Counted from the first letter of the stretch, positions 20,819 through 31,256 are shown. The stretch: DNA of 64,000 nt from Mycobacterium sp. DL592 (GCF_011694515.1 NZ_CP050192.1:1017650-1081649); one strand, 5' to 3'. Notes: generated by a model from the sequence alone, not told the origin. A program made the numbers and translations.

Positions 20819-22282
20819 ATGTCCACCGACGCGATTCTGTCCGGCGCCACCGACTACGCCGCCACCGCCAGCGAGGCCTACCGCAGCGCACTTGAGGTCA
20901 TCGAGTCCGTCGAACCGCGGATCGCTGCGGCCACCCGTAAGGAACTCGCCGACCAGCGCGCGTCCCTCAAGCTGATCGCCAGCGAGAACTACGCATCCCC
21001 GGCGGTGCTGCTGACCATGAGCACCTGGCTGTCCGACAAGTACGCCGAGGGCACGATCGGGCACCGGTTCTACGCCGGCTGCCAGAACGTCGACGAGATC
21101 GAGGCCATCGCCGCCGAGCATGCCCGCGAACTGTTCGGCGCCCCGTACGCCTACGTCCAGCCGCACTCCGGGATCGACGCCAACCTGGTGGCGTTCTGGG
21201 CCATTCTGGCCACCCGGATCGAAGCGCCCGCGCTCGCCGATCTCGGCGTCAAGAACGTCAACGACCTGTCCGAGGCGGAGTGGGAGCGGCTGCGTGCCAA
21301 GCTCGGCAGCCAGCGCCTGTTGGGCATGTCGCTCGACGCCGGTGGGCACCTCACCCACGGCTTCCGGCCGAACATCTCCGGCAAGATGTTCCACCAGCGC
21401 AGCTACGGCACCAACGCGGAGACCGGGCTGATCGACTATGACGCCGTCGCCGCCACCGCCCGCGAGTTCAAGCCGCTGATCCTGGTCGCCGGCTACTCGG
21501 CCTACCCGCGGCGGGTCAACTTCGCCAAGATGCGCGAGATCGCCGACGAGGTCGGCGCCACCTTGATGGTCGACATGGCGCACTTCGCCGGTCTGGTGGC
21601 GGGCAAGGTGTTCACCGGCGACGAGGACCCGGTGCCGCACGCCCACGTCGTCACCACCACCACGCACAAGTCGCTGCGCGGCCCGCGCGGCGGCATGGTG
21701 CTGGCCACCGCCGAGTACTCCGACGCCGTCGACAAGGGCTGCCCGATGGTCCTCGGCGGCCCGCTGTCGCATGTGATGGCGGCCAAGGCCGTCGCGTTCG
21801 CCGAGGCGCGCCAGCCGTCGTTCCAGGCCTACGCCCAGCGTGTCGCCGACAACGCCCAGGCGTTCGCCGACGGGTTGCTCAAGCGCGGCGCCCGGCTGGT
21901 CACCGGCGGCACCGACAACCACATCGTGCTGCTCGACGTGCAGAGCTTCGGGCTCACCGGCCGGCAGGCCGAGTCGGCGCTGCTCGACTCCGGCATCGTC
22001 ACCAACCGCAACTCCATCCCGGCCGACCCCAACGGGGCCTGGTACACCTCCGGGATCCGGTTCGGTACTCCGGCGCTGACGACGCGCGGCTTCGGCCCGG
22101 CCGAGTTCGACCGGGTGGCCGAGCTGGTGGTCGAGGTGCTGTCCAACACGCAGCCGGCCCCGGCCAGCGCCGGACCGTCGAAGGCGAAGTATGTGCTGGC
22201 CGACGGCACGGCCGACCGGGTGCACGCCGCGTCCGCGGAGCTCCTGGACGCCAACCCGCTGTATCCCGGCCTGACCCTGTAA
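20819..22282 (+). CDS. glyA: Serine hydroxymethyltransferase, long form
   Basis: 487 residues. The enzyme interconverts serine and glycine with tetrahydrofolate, feeding one-carbon metabolism. PLP Lys284 lies in [14 protein letters not shown]; substrate motifs [30 protein letters not shown] and [12 protein letters not shown] are intact. It is about 60 residues longer than usual bacterial SHMT (417-430). There is a roughly 40-residue N-terminal extension, and an insertion around residues 136-161 ([20 protein letters not shown]) before [14 protein letters not shown]. Such long forms are better known in chlamydiae and spirochaetes, so this may be a different lineage from M. tuberculosis GlyA1. 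Confidence 0.93.
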   Translation: MSTDAILSGATDYAATASEAYRSALEVIESVEPRIAAATRKELADQRASLKLIASENYASPAVLLTMSTWLSDKYAEGTIGHRFYAGCQNVDEIEAIAAEHARELFGAPYAYVQPHSGIDANLVAFWAILATRIEAPALADLGVKNVNDLSEAEWERLRAKLGSQRLLGMSLDAGGHLTHGFRPNISGKMFHQRSYGTNAETGLIDYDAVAATAREFKPLILVAGYSAYPRRVNFAKMREIADEVGATLMVDMAHFAGLVAGKVFTGDEDPVPHAHVVTTTTHKSLRGPRGGMVLATAEYSDAVDKGCPMVLGGPLSHVMAAKAVAFAEARQPSFQAYAQRVADNAQAFADGLLKRGARLVTGGTDNHIVLLDVQSFGLTGRQAESALLDSGIVTNRNSIPADPNGAWYTSGIRFGTPALTTRGFGPAEFDRVAELVVEVLSNTQPAPASAGPSKAKYVLADGTADRVHAASAELLDANPLYPGLTL

Positions 22283-22285
22283 AAA

Positions 22286-22314
22286 CCCGCGAAACGCGGG
22301 CGGCGCGAATTTTT
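22286..22314 (+). terminator. Weak hairpin terminator after glyA
   Basis: A 6-bp stem CCCGCG/CGCGGG (22286-22291 with 22295-22300) with an AAA loop lies 3 bases after the glyA stop. A short T run (22310-22314) follows after nine bases. The T run is too distant for a strong terminator, and it also lies beside the desA2 -35 region. Confidence 0.4.
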
Positions 22315-22333
22315 AACAGCCGTGTCGGTGAGT

Positions 22334-22339
22334 TACAGT
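22334..22339 (+). promoter_or_regulatory. -10 box of desA2, leaderless type
   Basis: TACAGT lies 6 bases before ATG 22346. A TTAACA hexamer at 22313-22318, 15 bases further upstream, could act as the -35. No Shine-Dalgarno is present. Confidence 0.6.
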
Positions 22340-22345
22340 AACCGC

Positions 22346-23176
22346 ATGGCACAGAAACCTGTCGCGAACTCGTTGACCCTCGAACTTGAGCCGGTTGTCG
22401 CCGACAATCTGGCCCGCTTCCTGGAGACGGCAGAGGAGTGGTACGCCCACGACTACGTCCCGTTCGACCAGGGCGAGAACTTCGCCTTCCTGGGCGGAAA
22501 GGACTGGGATCCGTCCCAGGCCACCTTGCCCAAGGACATCGTCGACGCCTGCGAGATCATGCTGATCACCAAGGACAACCTCGCCGGATACCACCGCGAG
22601 CTGGTCGAACACTTCATCCTCGAGGACAAGTGGGGCCGCTGGCTGGGCCGGTGGACCGCCGAGGAGAACCTGCACGCCATCGCGCTGCGCGAGTACCTGG
22701 TGGTCACCCGTAACTTCGACCCGGCCGCCGACGAGCAGGTCCGCGTCGCCCACGTCATGCGCGGCTACCGCGGCGACAAGCTGACCCAGATCGAGACACT
22801 GGTGTTCATGGCCTTCCTCGAGGGCGCTTACGCGGTGTACCTGCGCAACCTGGAAGCCAAGATCACCGAGCCGGTGCTGCAGAGCCTGATCGGCCGGATC
22901 GCCACCGACGAGGAACGCCACGCCGAGTTCTTCCGCAACCTGGTGAACTACTGCCTCGAAGAGGTCAGCCGCGACTCGACCCTCAGCTCGATCGCCCGTC
23001 GCGCCGGCGCCTTCGGCGTTGTCGGCGGCGACATCATCGAGTATCAGGACAAGGTCGCCAATGTCGCCAAGGCCGGCATTTTCGACCTTGATGCGGCGCG
23101 CACCGTCGTCTCCGACACCATCAAGCACTGGGGTCTGAGCGACGAGCCGGTAGTGCGCAAATTCGTCCTGGCGTAA
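22346..23176 (+). CDS. desA2: Acyl-ACP desaturase (DesA2-like)
   Basis: 276 residues from ATG 22346 (MAQKPVANSLTLELEPVV, as in mycobacterial DesA2). The family is soluble di-iron acyl-ACP desaturases, proposed to act in mycolic acid precursor synthesis. Visible: VPFDQGENFAFLGG, HREL, the ExxH-type motif TAEENLHAIALREY and DEERHAEFFRNL, which supply the iron ligands. In M. tuberculosis DesA2, activity has been hard to show. It follows glyA as in Rv1093-Rv1094. Confidence 0.93.
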   Translation: MAQKPVANSLTLELEPVVADNLARFLETAEEWYAHDYVPFDQGENFAFLGGKDWDPSQATLPKDIVDACEIMLITKDNLAGYHRELVEHFILEDKWGRWLGRWTAEENLHAIALREYLVVTRNFDPAADEQVRVAHVMRGYRGDKLTQIETLVFMAFLEGAYAVYLRNLEAKITEPVLQSLIGRIATDEERHAEFFRNLVNYCLEEVSRDSTLSSIARRAGAFGVVGGDIIEYQDKVANVAKAGIFDLDAARTVVSDTIKHWGLSDEPVVRKFVLA

Positions 23177-23225
23177 CAGCCATATGACGCGGCGCGTCTG
23201 ATCGGCGCGTCGGCTCACACCGGAG

Positions 23226-23231
23226 TAGCGT
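23226..23231 (+). promoter_or_regulatory. -10 box for the phoAT-like/phoH2 operon
   Basis: TAGCGT matches TAnnnT and ends 5 bases before GTG 23237 and 8 before ATG 23240. This fits a leaderless start for the small ORF, since no Shine-Dalgarno is present there. Confidence 0.45.
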
Positions 23232-23239
23232 CGCTGGTG

Positions 23240-23386
23240 ATGGCTAGCGACATGCTCTGCTGTCCGGGCGGTACCTATCGTTTCGACGATGAAGGGACCG
23301 GCTCCGGTCCTGGTGCCGCAGCGTCCACCGGAAGTTTCGTGTGGAGCCGCGCGAAACGGCTGTTTGCTCAAAGGAGCGCCCAGTGA
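23240..23386 (+). CDS. phoAT: Small ORF overlapping phoH2, candidate antitoxin-like PhoAT
   Basis: 48 residues from ATG 23240 (GTG 23237 adds one). It begins [19 protein letters not shown], becomes Gly/Ser/Ala-rich, and ends in a basic helix ([13 protein letters not shown]). Its TGA overlaps the phoH2 GTG by 4 bases (GTGA), and the phoH2 Shine-Dalgarno AAAGGAG lies inside it, so translation looks coupled. Mycobacterial phoH2 is described as preceded by an overlapping antitoxin-like gene, phoAT; position and overlap fit, but I could not compare sequences. Name held at moderate confidence. Confidence 0.6.
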   Translation: MASDMLCCPGGTYRFDDEGTGSGPGAAASTGSFVWSRAKRLFAQRSAQ

Positions 23387-24705
23387 CCCAATCGCCGTCG
23401 CCTGAACGTCGGACATATGTGCTCGACACCTCCGTCTTGCTGTCCGATCCGTGGGCGTGCAACCGGTTCGCCGAACACGAGGTGGTGGTACCTCTCGTGG
23501 TCATCAGTGAATTGGAAGCCAAGCGTCATCACCACGAGTTGGGCTGGTTCGCCCGACAGGCGCTTCGATTGTTCGACGACCTCCGGCTCGAGCACGGTCG
23601 ACTCGATCAGCCGATTCCCGTTGGGACACAGGGCGGTACGCTGCAGGTCGAGCTCAACCACAGCGACCCGACGGTGCTGCCGCTGGGCTTCCGCACCGAC
23701 ACCAACGACGCCCGGATCCTCACCTGCGCGGCCAACCTCGCCGCCGAGGGCAAGCGAGTCACCTTGGTGTCCAAGGACATTCCGCTTCGGGTGAAGGCCG
23801 GCGCCGTCGGCCTGCCTGCCGACGAGTACCACGCGCAGGATGTCATCACCTCCGGCTGGACCGGGATGAGCGAACTCGACGTCGCGCCCGAGGATATCGA
23901 CTCGCTCTTCGCCGAGGGCGAGATCGACCTCGTCGATGCGCGGAACCTGCCCTGCCACACCGGTGTTCGGCTGCTTGGTGGCAGCTCGCACGCACTGGGC
24001 CGGGTCAACGCCGACAAGAAGGTCCAGTTGGTCCGCGGCGATCGCGAAGTGTTCGGCCTCCGGGGAAGGTCAGCCGAACAACGCGTCGCCCTCGATCTGC
24101 TGCTCGACGAGTCGGTGGGCATCGTCTCCCTCGGCGGTAAAGCGGGCACTGGTAAGTCGGCCTTGGCGCTGTGCGCAGGGTTGGAAGCGGTGCTCGAACG
24201 GCGCACCCAGCGCAAGGTCGTGGTGTTCCGCCCGCTGTACGCCGTTGGCGGACAGGAGCTCGGCTATCTGCCGGGCAGCGAGAGCGACAAGATGGGTCCG
24301 TGGGCCCAGGCCGTGTTCGACACCCTGGAGGGTCTGGCCAGCCCGGCGGTCCTCGAAGAGGTGCTCTCCCGCGGCATGCTCGAGGTGCTGCCGCTGACCC
24401 ACATCCGCGGCCGCTCGCTGCACGACTCGTTCGTCATCGTCGACGAGGCACAGTCGCTGGAACGCAACGTGCTGCTGACCGTGCTGTCGCGGCTGGGGGC
24501 AGGCTCGCGGGTGGTGCTCACCCACGACGTGGCCCAGCGCGACAACCTGCGCGTCGGCCGCCACGACGGGGTGGCCGCGGTGATCGAAAAGCTCAAGGGG
24601 CATCCGCTGTTCGCCCACATCACGCTGATGCGCAGCGAACGCTCGCCGATCGCCGCACTTGTCACCGAGATGCTCGAGGAGATCACCCCCGGCGCCCTGC
24701 CCTGA
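23383..24705 (+). CDS. phoH2: PhoH2: PIN-domain RNase fused to PhoH ATPase
   Basis: 440 residues from GTG 23383, with AAAGGAG 8 bases upstream. The N-terminal PIN domain (about 1-150) shows [11 protein letters not shown] (Asp15), ELEAKRHH and [20 protein letters not shown] acidic-site motifs. The C-terminal PhoH domain has Walker [14 protein letters not shown] and Walker [15 protein letters not shown]. In mycobacteria PhoH2 acts as an ATP-dependent RNA helicase/ribonuclease coupled to an upstream small gene. It follows desA2, matching Rv1094-Rv1095. Confidence 0.94.
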   Translation: MTQSPSPERRTYVLDTSVLLSDPWACNRFAEHEVVVPLVVISELEAKRHHHELGWFARQALRLFDDLRLEHGRLDQPIPVGTQGGTLQVELNHSDPTVLPLGFRTDTNDARILTCAANLAAEGKRVTLVSKDIPLRVKAGAVGLPADEYHAQDVITSGWTGMSELDVAPEDIDSLFAEGEIDLVDARNLPCHTGVRLLGGSSHALGRVNADKKVQLVRGDREVFGLRGRSAEQRVALDLLLDESVGIVSLGGKAGTGKSALALCAGLEAVLERRTQRKVVVFRPLYAVGGQELGYLPGSESDKMGPWAQAVFDTLEGLASPAVLEEVLSRGMLEVLPLTHIRGRSLHDSFVIVDEAQSLERNVLLTVLSRLGAGSRVVLTHDVAQRDNLRVGRHDGVAAVIEKLKGHPLFAHITLMRSERSPIAALVTEMLEEITPGALP

Positions 24706-24737
24706 GCGCGTGACAGGGATCGTCCAGCCCTGCCCGG

Positions 24738-24743
24738 TAAACT
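24738..24743 (+). promoter_or_regulatory. -10 box of the deacetylase gene, leaderless type
   Basis: TAAACT lies exactly 6 bases before GTG 24750. It is among the closest matches to the mycobacterial -10 consensus in the window, and no ribosome-binding site precedes the start. Confidence 0.65.
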
Positions 24744-24749
24744 TTCCGG

Positions 24750-25631
24750 GTGCGACGCCGTCCTGACAGCCCATCCTGGTCGTATCTGCGGACCGTGATC
24801 GGCGTGTGCGCCGGTGTGGCCGTCGTCGTCATCGGCGGCTTCACCGGGCACGTCAAGGTCGCCAAGGCCGACGCGGTGGACTGCGCGGTGGTCAAGTGCG
24901 TGGCGCTGACCTTCGACGACGGGCCGACGCCCTACACCGACCGGCTGCTGGGCATCCTGGGCGACGCCGGCGCCAAGGCGACGTTCTTCATGATCGGCAA
25001 CAAGGTGGCTGCCAACCCGGCCGGGGCCAAGCGGGTGGCCGACGCGGGGATGGAGATCGGCTCGCACACCTGGGAGCACCCGAACATGACGACCATCCCG
25101 ATCGAGGACGTGCCCGCCCAGTTCAGCAAGGCCAACGACGCCATCAAGGCGGCCACCGGGCAGACCCCGACGCTGTGGCGCCCGGCCGGCGGGCTGACCG
25201 ACGACGCCGTCAACAAGATCGCCGCCCAGTACGGGCTGGCCGCGATCCTGTGGGACGTCATCCCGTTCGACTGGATGAACGACTCCAACACCGCGGCCAC
25301 CCGCTACATGCTGATGACCCAGATCAAGCCGGGTTCGGTGGTGTTGTTCCACGACACGTACTCCTCGACCGTCGACCTGGTGTACCAGTTCATCCCGGTG
25401 CTCAAGGCCAACGGCTACCACCTGGTGACGGTCAGCCAGCTGCTGGGCCCGCGCGCCCCGGGCAGCGTCTACGGATCCCGCGACAACGGCCCGCCGGCCA
25501 ACGTCCTGCAGGACATCCCGCCCGCCGACATCCCGACGCTGCCGGCGACGCCGTCACCCAAGCCGATGCCGAACATCCCGATCACCGACATCCCCGGGGC
25601 CAACTCCGGCGGGGCGAACAACGGCGCCTAG
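24750..25631 (+). CDS. NodB-type polysaccharide/peptidoglycan deacetylase (Rv1096-like)
   Basis: 293 residues. An N-terminal signal-anchor (about 14-31, VIGVCAGVAVVVIGGF) exports the protein. The NodB domain shows all five motifs: LTFDDGPTPYTD, SHTWEHPNM with the metal-binding His pair, RPAGG, LWDVIPFDW and LFHDTY. Members remove N-acetyl groups from peptidoglycan sugars, which alters lysozyme sensitivity; that substrate is inferred from Rv1096. The C-terminal tail is Pro/Asn/Gly-rich (IPPADIPTLPATPSPKPMP). Confidence 0.93.
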   Translation: MRRRPDSPSWSYLRTVIGVCAGVAVVVIGGFTGHVKVAKADAVDCAVVKCVALTFDDGPTPYTDRLLGILGDAGAKATFFMIGNKVAANPAGAKRVADAGMEIGSHTWEHPNMTTIPIEDVPAQFSKANDAIKAATGQTPTLWRPAGGLTDDAVNKIAAQYGLAAILWDVIPFDWMNDSNTAATRYMLMTQIKPGSVVLFHDTYSSTVDLVYQFIPVLKANGYHLVTVSQLLGPRAPGSVYGSRDNGPPANVLQDIPPADIPTLPATPSPKPMPNIPITDIPGANSGGANNGA

Positions 25632-25637
25632 CCGACC

Positions 25638-26837
25638 GTGCACACCCACACCGCGCTCGTCCTGACTCTGCTTGTCCTCGGCTATGCGGTGGTGTCGGCC
25701 CTGGTCAGCCGCTGGTATGTCGCGCCGGCGCTGATCTTCGTCGCCCTGGGCATGCTGCTCGGCCCGTCGGGGCTGCACCTCATCGACGCCGACCCGGAGA
25801 CGGGCAGTTTCACCGTGCTGGCCCAGTTGGCGCTGACGGTGATCCTGTTCAACCAGGCCGCCCGCCTCGATCTGCTCAGCGTCGTTCGGCGCGGCCACGT
25901 CACCTTCCGGCTGCTGGTCATCGGGATCCCGCTGACGCTGGGCCTCGGGGCGCTCACGGCGGTGTTGTTGCTGCCGGTGCTGCCGTGGTGGGAGGCGGTG
26001 TGCCTGGCCGCGATCGTGGCACCCACCGAGGTGGCCCTGATCGACGCATTGCTCGACGACGAACGGATTCCCGAGCGGGTCCGTCACGCGCTGTCGGTGG
26101 AGAGCGGGTTCTACGACGGGTTCGCGCTGGCCGCGCTGCTGGCCGCCGTGGCGCTGGCCTCGGCGACCAACGACGCCCACCCGGGCCGCTGGGCGTGGTT
26201 CGCGTTCCGCACCGAAGTGGTGTCGCTGGTGGCCGGCGCGGCCATCGGGCTCGCTGGCGGCTGGGCGATCGCGACGTCGTGGAAGCGCGGCTGGATGAGC
26301 GACACCTGGGCTCAGCTGGCCACGGTGGCGGTGGCGCTGCTGTGCTTCGAGGCGGGGGAGGGCCTGCACGGCAGCGGGTTCGTCGCGGCGTTCGCCGGCG
26401 GCCTGGTGTCGGCGATGGTGGCGCGGCGCTACGACGAGCAGGTGCCCACGCAGGTGTCCGACGCGGCCGGTCAGCTGTTGGAGCTGCTGGTGTTCGCCAT
26501 GTTCGGCGCGTTCGCGGTCCGCGAGGGCTGGCAGTACGCGAGCTGGCGGGTGGTGCTGTTCGCGGTGCTCGCCGTGTTCGCGGTGCGCCTGGTCGCGGTG
26601 TTGCTCGCGCTGATCGGCAGCGACCTACCGGCCTACAGCCGGGTGTTCATCGGCTGGTTCGGCCCACGCGGTATCGGCACGGTGGTCCTCGGTCTGATCG
26701 TGCTGGAGCGCGGCCAGATCGAGGAGTCCGCCGTGATCGTTCAGGTCGTCGTTGTGGCGGTGACGATCAGCCTGCTGGTGCACAGCCTGACCGCCCCGCT
26801 CGGCATCCGACGGTTTGCGGCTAGTCGCCGTCCTTGA
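25638..26837 (+). CDS. CPA1-family Na+/H+ antiporter (NhaP-like)
   Basis: 399 residues, GTG start 6 bases after the deacetylase stop. About 12 hydrophobic helices are seen. Family features include [15 protein letters not shown] near the N-terminus, [31 protein letters not shown] with the transport-site acidic residue, and [17 protein letters not shown] near the C-terminus. It should exchange monovalent cations for protons across the cell membrane; ion specificity cannot be read. Its 3' end overlaps convergent fum by 17 bases. Confidence 0.88.
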   Translation: MHTHTALVLTLLVLGYAVVSALVSRWYVAPALIFVALGMLLGPSGLHLIDADPETGSFTVLAQLALTVILFNQAARLDLLSVVRRGHVTFRLLVIGIPLTLGLGALTAVLLLPVLPWWEAVCLAAIVAPTEVALIDALLDDERIPERVRHALSVESGFYDGFALAALLAAVALASATNDAHPGRWAWFAFRTEVVSLVAGAAIGLAGGWAIATSWKRGWMSDTWAQLATVAVALLCFEAGEGLHGSGFVAAFAGGLVSAMVARRYDEQVPTQVSDAAGQLLELLVFAMFGAFAVREGWQYASWRVVLFAVLAVFAVRLVAVLLALIGSDLPAYSRVFIGWFGPRGIGTVVLGLIVLERGQIEESAVIVQVVVVAVTISLLVHSLTAPLGIRRFAASRRP

Positions 26838-28248
26838 CCTTGGCCATCGCCAGCACGTCGAGGCGCTTGTCGAGTTCGGCCTCGGAGAGCTTGTCGCCGA
26901 TCAGGCCGCGGTCGATGACCGTCTGCCGGATGGTCTTCTTCTCCTTGAGTGCCTGCTTGGCCACCTTGGCGGCCTCCTCGTAGCCGATCGCCGAGTTCAG
27001 TGGCGTGACGATCGACGGGGACGACTCGGCCAGCTCGCGCAGGTGCGCCTCGTGGGCGATCAGGCCGTCAATACACTTGGCGGCGAACAACTTCGACACG
27101 TTGGCCAGCAGCGTGAACGACTCGAGCAGGTTGCGCGCCATCATCGGGATGTAGACGTTCAGTTCGAACGCGCCGGACAGACCGCCGACGGTGATTGCGG
27201 CGTCGTTGCCGATGACCTGGGCGGCCACCTGGGTGACGGCCTCGGGGATGACGGGGTTGACCTTGCCCGGCATGATCGAGCTGCCCGGCTGCAGGTCGGG
27301 CAGCGCCAGCTCGCCCAGCCCGGTCAGCGGGCCCGAGCCCATCCACCGGATGTCGTTGGCGATCTTGGTCAGCGAGGCGGCGATGGTCTTCAGCGCTCCG
27401 GATGCCTCGACCAGACCGTCGCGGGCGGCCTGAGCCTCGAAAGAGTCTTTCGCCGTGCGCAATTCGGGCAGCCCGGTCTGTTCGACCAGCACGGCGACGA
27501 CCTTGGCGCCGAAGCCGTCGGGGGCGTTGAGGCCGGTGCCGACGGCGGTGCCGCCGATGGCCAGCTCACCCAGCCGGGGCAGGGTCGCCTTGACGCGTTC
27601 TATGCCGGCCTCGACCTGGCGGGCGTAGCCGCCGAACTCCTGACCGAGGGTGACCGGGACGGCGTCCATCAGGTGGGTGCGTCCGCTCTTCACGACAGTG
27701 CGCCACTGGCGGGCTTTGTTGGCCAGCGACTCGTGCAGCACCTCGAGGGCCGGAATCAGCTGGCGCACAGCAGCTTCGGTAGCCGCGATGTGGGTGGAGG
27801 TGGGGAAGGTGTCGTTGGAGCTCTGCGACATGTTGACGTCGTCGTTGGGGTGCACCGTCACGCCGTTGCGGGCGGCGATCGAGGCGATCACCTCGTTGGC
27901 GTTCATGTTGGAGCTGGTGCCCGAGCCGGTCTGGAAGACGTCGATGGGGAACTGGTCGTCGTGCAGACCGTCGGCGATCTCGCCGGCGGCGGAGATGATG
28001 GCGTCGGCCTTTTCCGCCGACAGCAGGCCGAGGTCCTTGTTGACCTGTGCGCAGGCGCCCTTCAGCAGGGCCATCGCACGGATCTGGTTGCGGTCCAGCC
28101 CGCGGAAGGAGATCGGGAAGTTCTCGACGGCCCGCTGGGTCTGGGCCCGCCACAGGGCCTTGGCCGGAACCCGGACCTCGCCCATGGTGTCGTGCTCGAT
28201 GCGGTATTCGCCCTCGCCGGCTGCGCTGCCAACGACAGAGTCGGTCAT
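26821..28248 (-). CDS. fum: Class II fumarate hydratase
   Basis: 475 residues, ATG start preceded by AAAGG. It interconverts fumarate and malate in the TCA cycle, as an iron-independent homotetramer in the cytosol. Evidence: [37 protein letters not shown] and the superfamily signature [12 protein letters not shown] carrying the flexible SS loop. Length matches Rv1098c. It lies 12 bases after glpX on the same strand, so the two are an operon. Confidence 0.97.
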   Translation of the reverse strand: MTDSVVGSAAGEGEYRIEHDTMGEVRVPAKALWRAQTQRAVENFPISFRGLDRNQIRAMALLKGACAQVNKDLGLLSAEKADAIISAAGEIADGLHDDQFPIDVFQTGSGTSSNMNANEVIASIAARNGVTVHPNDDVNMSQSSNDTFPTSTHIAATEAAVRQLIPALEVLHESLANKARQWRTVVKSGRTHLMDAVPVTLGQEFGGYARQVEAGIERVKATLPRLGELAIGGTAVGTGLNAPDGFGAKVVAVLVEQTGLPELRTAKDSFEAQAARDGLVEASGALKTIAASLTKIANDIRWMGSGPLTGLGELALPDLQPGSSIMPGKVNPVIPEAVTQVAAQVIGNDAAITVGGLSGAFELNVYIPMMARNLLESFTLLANVSKLFAAKCIDGLIAHEAHLRELAESSPSIVTPLNSAIGYEEAAKVAKQALKEKKTIRQTVIDRGLIGDKLSEAELDKRLDVLAMAKVKDGD

Positions 28249-28260
28249 GTAATGCCTTTC

Positions 28261-29292
28261 TTAGGGGAGCGGGTGGGCCGCGGACGTGTCCCCGGTGAAG
28301 TCCACCGCGGAGTATTCGTTGAGCTTGGAAAGCCGGTGGTAGGCGTCGATCATCCGGACGGTGCCGGACTTGGAGCGCATCACGATCGACTGGGTCGTAC
28401 AGCCGCCACCGAAGTAGCGGACACCCTTGAGCAGGTCACCGTCGGTGACGCCGGTGGCGCAGAAGAAGACGTTCTCTCCGGCGACCAGATCCCTGGTGGT
28501 CAGCACCCGGTCCAGGTCGTGGCCCCGGTCGATCGCCTTCTGGCGTTCCTCGTCGTCCTTGGGGGCCAGCATGGCCTGGATCTCGCCGCCCATGCAGCGG
28601 ATCGCGGCGGCGGTGATGATGCCTTCGGGGGTGCCGCCGATGCCGGCGAGCATGTCGGTGCCGGACTCGGGCCGGCAGGCCGAGATCGCGCCTGCGACGT
28701 CACCGTCGGAGATCAGCCGGATGCGGGCGCCGGCCTCACGCACCTCGGCCATCAGCTTGGTGTGCCGGGGCCGGTCCAGGATGCAGACGGTGATGTCGGA
28801 GACCGAGGCCTTGCGGACCTTGGCCAGGCGCTGAATGTTGGCCGCGATCGGAGAGGTGATGTCGATGAAGTCGGCGACGTCGGGCCCGGCGGCGATCTTG
28901 TTCATGTAGAACACCGCTGACGGGTCGAACATCGCACCGCGCTCGGCCACTGCCAGCACCGAGATGGCGTTGGGCATGCCCTTGCTCATCAGGGTGGTGC
29001 CGTCAACCGGGTCGACGGCGAAGTCGCAATCCGGCCCGTCGCCGTTGCCGACCTCTTCGCCGTTATAGAGCATCGGGGCGTTGTCCTTCTCGCCCTCGCC
29101 GATCACCACCACGCCGCGCATGGAGACCGAGTTGACGAGTTCGCGCATGGCGTCGACCGCTGCGCCGTCGCCGCCCTCCTTGTCGCCGCGGCCGACCCAC
29201 CGGCCGGCGGCCATGGCGCCCGCCTCGGTGACTCTCACCAACTCCATGGCGAGGTTTCGATCGGGTGCTTCGCGGCGGCGGGCTTCAGGCAT
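28261..29292 (-). CDS. glpX: Class II fructose-1,6-bisphosphatase
   Basis: 343 residues from ATG 29292; the longer frame upstream overlaps the promoter and the divergent gene. GlpX hydrolyses fructose 1,6-bisphosphate in gluconeogenesis and is the main such enzyme in mycobacteria. Metal and substrate motifs are intact: [43 protein letters not shown] and [15 protein letters not shown]. The operon with fum ties it to gluconeogenic growth on lipids or TCA substrates. Confidence 0.96.
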   Translation of the reverse strand: MPEARRREAPDRNLAMELVRVTEAGAMAAGRWVGRGDKEGGDGAAVDAMRELVNSVSMRGVVVIGEGEKDNAPMLYNGEEVGNGDGPDCDFAVDPVDGTTLMSKGMPNAISVLAVAERGAMFDPSAVFYMNKIAAGPDVADFIDITSPIAANIQRLAKVRKASVSDITVCILDRPRHTKLMAEVREAGARIRLISDGDVAGAISACRPESGTDMLAGIGGTPEGIITAAAIRCMGGEIQAMLAPKDDEERQKAIDRGHDLDRVLTTRDLVAGENVFFCATGVTDGDLLKGVRYFGGGCTTQSIVMRSKSGTVRMIDAYHRLSKLNEYSAVDFTGDTSAAHPLP

Positions 29293-29347
29293 GGCTGAGA
29301 TTGTCCCAGAAGCGGGCGAGCCGTCCAGACCTGGGATACTGGCAGGC

Positions 29348-29992
29348 GTGACCGACCCACATGTCGCCGCCCCGGCGCCGAAGGAGGCCAAGCCGCGCCT
29401 GCTGCAGGACGGCCGCGACATGTTCTGGTCGCTGGCCCCGCTCGTGGTGGCGTGCATCGTGCTGGCGGGCCTGGTCGGCATGTGTTCGTTTCGTCCCAAC
29501 GGGCCCGAGGACGGCATGGCACCGCCTTATGACGCCGCCGCCGCGCTGAAGGCCGACGCCGACACGCTGGGCATTCCGATCCGGCTGCCTGTCCTGCCGC
29601 AGGGCTGGCGGGCCAACTCCGGCGCCCGCGCCGGTATCGACGCGGGTCGCACCGATCCCAAGACCGGCCAGCGCCAGCGCGCGGTCACCTCGAAGGTCGG
29701 CTATATCGCCCCGTCGAAGATGTTCGTCAGCCTGACCCAGAGCAATGCCGACGAGGTCGCTCTGGTCTCGTCGATCCACCGGTCGATGGTGCCGACCGGC
29801 GCCCAGGACGTCGACGGGGTGAAGTGGGTGGTCTACGAAGGCGGGGAAGGCACCGAGCCGGTGTGGACGGCGCGGCTGGACAGCACCCGGGGCCCGGCAC
29901 AGCTTGCGATAACCGGCGCCGGAAGCAGCGACGACTTCCGTACGCTTGCCCTCGCGACGCAGTCGCAGCAGCCGATCGTTCCCGGCCGATAA
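29348..29992 (+). CDS. DUF4245 single-pass membrane protein (Rv1100-like)
   Basis: 214 residues from GTG 29348, with a GATACT box 7 bases upstream; divergent from glpX by 55 bases. A cytoplasmic head of about 30 residues precedes one transmembrane helix ([17 protein letters not shown]) and an extracytoplasmic domain with [22 protein letters not shown] and a [13 protein letters not shown] end. It matches Rv1100 by place beside glpX. Function unknown. Confidence 0.82.
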   Translation: MTDPHVAAPAPKEAKPRLLQDGRDMFWSLAPLVVACIVLAGLVGMCSFRPNGPEDGMAPPYDAAAALKADADTLGIPIRLPVLPQGWRANSGARAGIDAGRTDPKTGQRQRAVTSKVGYIAPSKMFVSLTQSNADEVALVSSIHRSMVPTGAQDVDGVKWVVYEGGEGTEPVWTARLDSTRGPAQLAITGAGSSDDFRTLALATQSQQPIVPGR

Positions 29993-30004
29993 AGGGAGAC
30001 AGCA

Positions 30005-30802
30005 ATGCCCGGACCCGAAGCAGATCTGACCGGATGGGCCTGCGAGCCGTTCAGTGCCGCCGGTTTCACCCACGATGTGTACCGCAAGGGCGAGGGGCCC
30101 GGTGTGGTGCTCATCCCGGAGATGCCGGGCGCGCACCCGGGTGTGCTCGCGCTCGGAAATTATCTGGTGGACAACGGTTTCACGGTGGCCATCCCGTCCC
30201 TGTACGGGACCCCGGGTGCGCCGGGGATCCGTCCGGGGATGGTGCCGGTGCTTGTGCGCGGGTGCGTGACTAAGGAATTCGCGGCGTTCGCGACGAACAA
30301 GGACCGCCCGGTCTCGCATTACCTGCGGGCGCTGGCGCGCGACCTCAAGGAGAAGACCGGCAGCAAGGGCGTCGGCGTCATCGGGCAGTGCTTCTCGGGT
30401 GGTTTCGCCCTGGCCGCAGCCGTCGACGACAGCGTGCTGGCACCGGTGCTCAGCCAGCCGTCGGTGCCGATCCCGTTGACCGCCAAGCAGAAGCGCGACC
30501 CCGGACTGTCCGAGGCCGAGCTCAAGGTCATCGAGAAGCGCGCGGCCGAGGACGGCCTGTGCGCGCTGGGCTTGCGGTTCAGCGGTGATCCGATGGCGCC
30601 CGCGGAACGGTTCCAGACGCTCAAAGCCCGCCTCGGCGACGCGTTCGAGGTCATCGAGATCGACTCGTCGCCGGGTAATGCCGGCGGCTTCGGGCGGATG
30701 GCGCACTCGGTGCTGACACTGGAGGTCCGCGAGGAGGAGGGCCAGCAGGCCTACGAGGCCCGCAAGCGGGTTGTCGAGTTCCTCAAGGAACGCCTGACCT
30801 GA
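30005..30802 (+). CDS. Dienelactone hydrolase family protein
   Basis: 265 residues, start preceded by AAAGGGAGA. It is an alpha/beta hydrolase with the nucleophile elbow GQCFSGGFALA, where Cys replaces the usual Ser, as in dienelactone hydrolases. EMPGAHPGVLALGNYL gives the oxyanion region, and GNAGGFGRMAHSVLT probably carries the catalytic His. It lies 12 bases after the DUF4245 gene and probably shares its transcript. The natural substrate is unknown; carboxymethylenebutenolidase is the family reference activity. Confidence 0.88.
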   Translation: MPGPEADLTGWACEPFSAAGFTHDVYRKGEGPGVVLIPEMPGAHPGVLALGNYLVDNGFTVAIPSLYGTPGAPGIRPGMVPVLVRGCVTKEFAAFATNKDRPVSHYLRALARDLKEKTGSKGVGVIGQCFSGGFALAAAVDDSVLAPVLSQPSVPIPLTAKQKRDPGLSEAELKVIEKRAAEDGLCALGLRFSGDPMAPAERFQTLKARLGDAFEVIEIDSSPGNAGGFGRMAHSVLTLEVREEEGQQAYEARKRVVEFLKERLT

Positions 30803-30812
30803 TTCGCAGCGC

Positions 30813-31256
30813 TTACTCGCGCTCGATCACTGTGAGTCCCGTCGCCGGAGTCCACCATTCGACGACCAGCAGCGTCGCGGCCGCGTTCAGGTGAGTCAGC
30901 ACGACCTCGTTGATCTCGGTGTGGAAGAGGTCGCCATCGGGTCCTTCGGTGAGAACGGCCAGCCCGGATATCTTGGCCTCGCCCGGCCAGTCGGCCTCGG
31001 CGCCGGGTACCGGGTCGACCGTGGCACTGTGCAGGGCGAACCGTGGATCGCGACGCAGATCAGCGCCCTTGCGGGCCTTCGGCATCGACCCGAAGGTCAG
31101 CACGCCATCGGTGAAGGTCGCTTCGATGCCGGAGATTCGCGGCGATCCGTCCGCCCGCAGGGTGGCGATCGTCTTGTGGGTGTGAGCGTCGAACAGGGCC
31201 TGCACGCGGCGGGCGAACTCGGGCACTGCCGTGTGGACATCGAGCCAGGTCGTCAT
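30813..31256 (-). CDS. PPOX-class flavin/F420-binding split-barrel protein
   Basis: 147 residues. The pyridoxamine 5'-phosphate oxidase-like barrel is indicated by TIATLRADGSPRISGIEATF, LTFGSMPKARKGADLRRDPRFAL and the central AKISGLAVL strand. The family binds FMN or F420 and often reduces or detoxifies substrates; cofactor choice cannot be settled from sequence alone. It converges on the hydrolase gene with a 10-base gap. Confidence 0.83.
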   Translation of the reverse strand: MTTWLDVHTAVPEFARRVQALFDAHTHKTIATLRADGSPRISGIEATFTDGVLTFGSMPKARKGADLRRDPRFALHSATVDPVPGAEADWPGEAKISGLAVLTEGPDGDLFHTEINEVVLTHLNAAATLLVVEWWTPATGLTVIERE

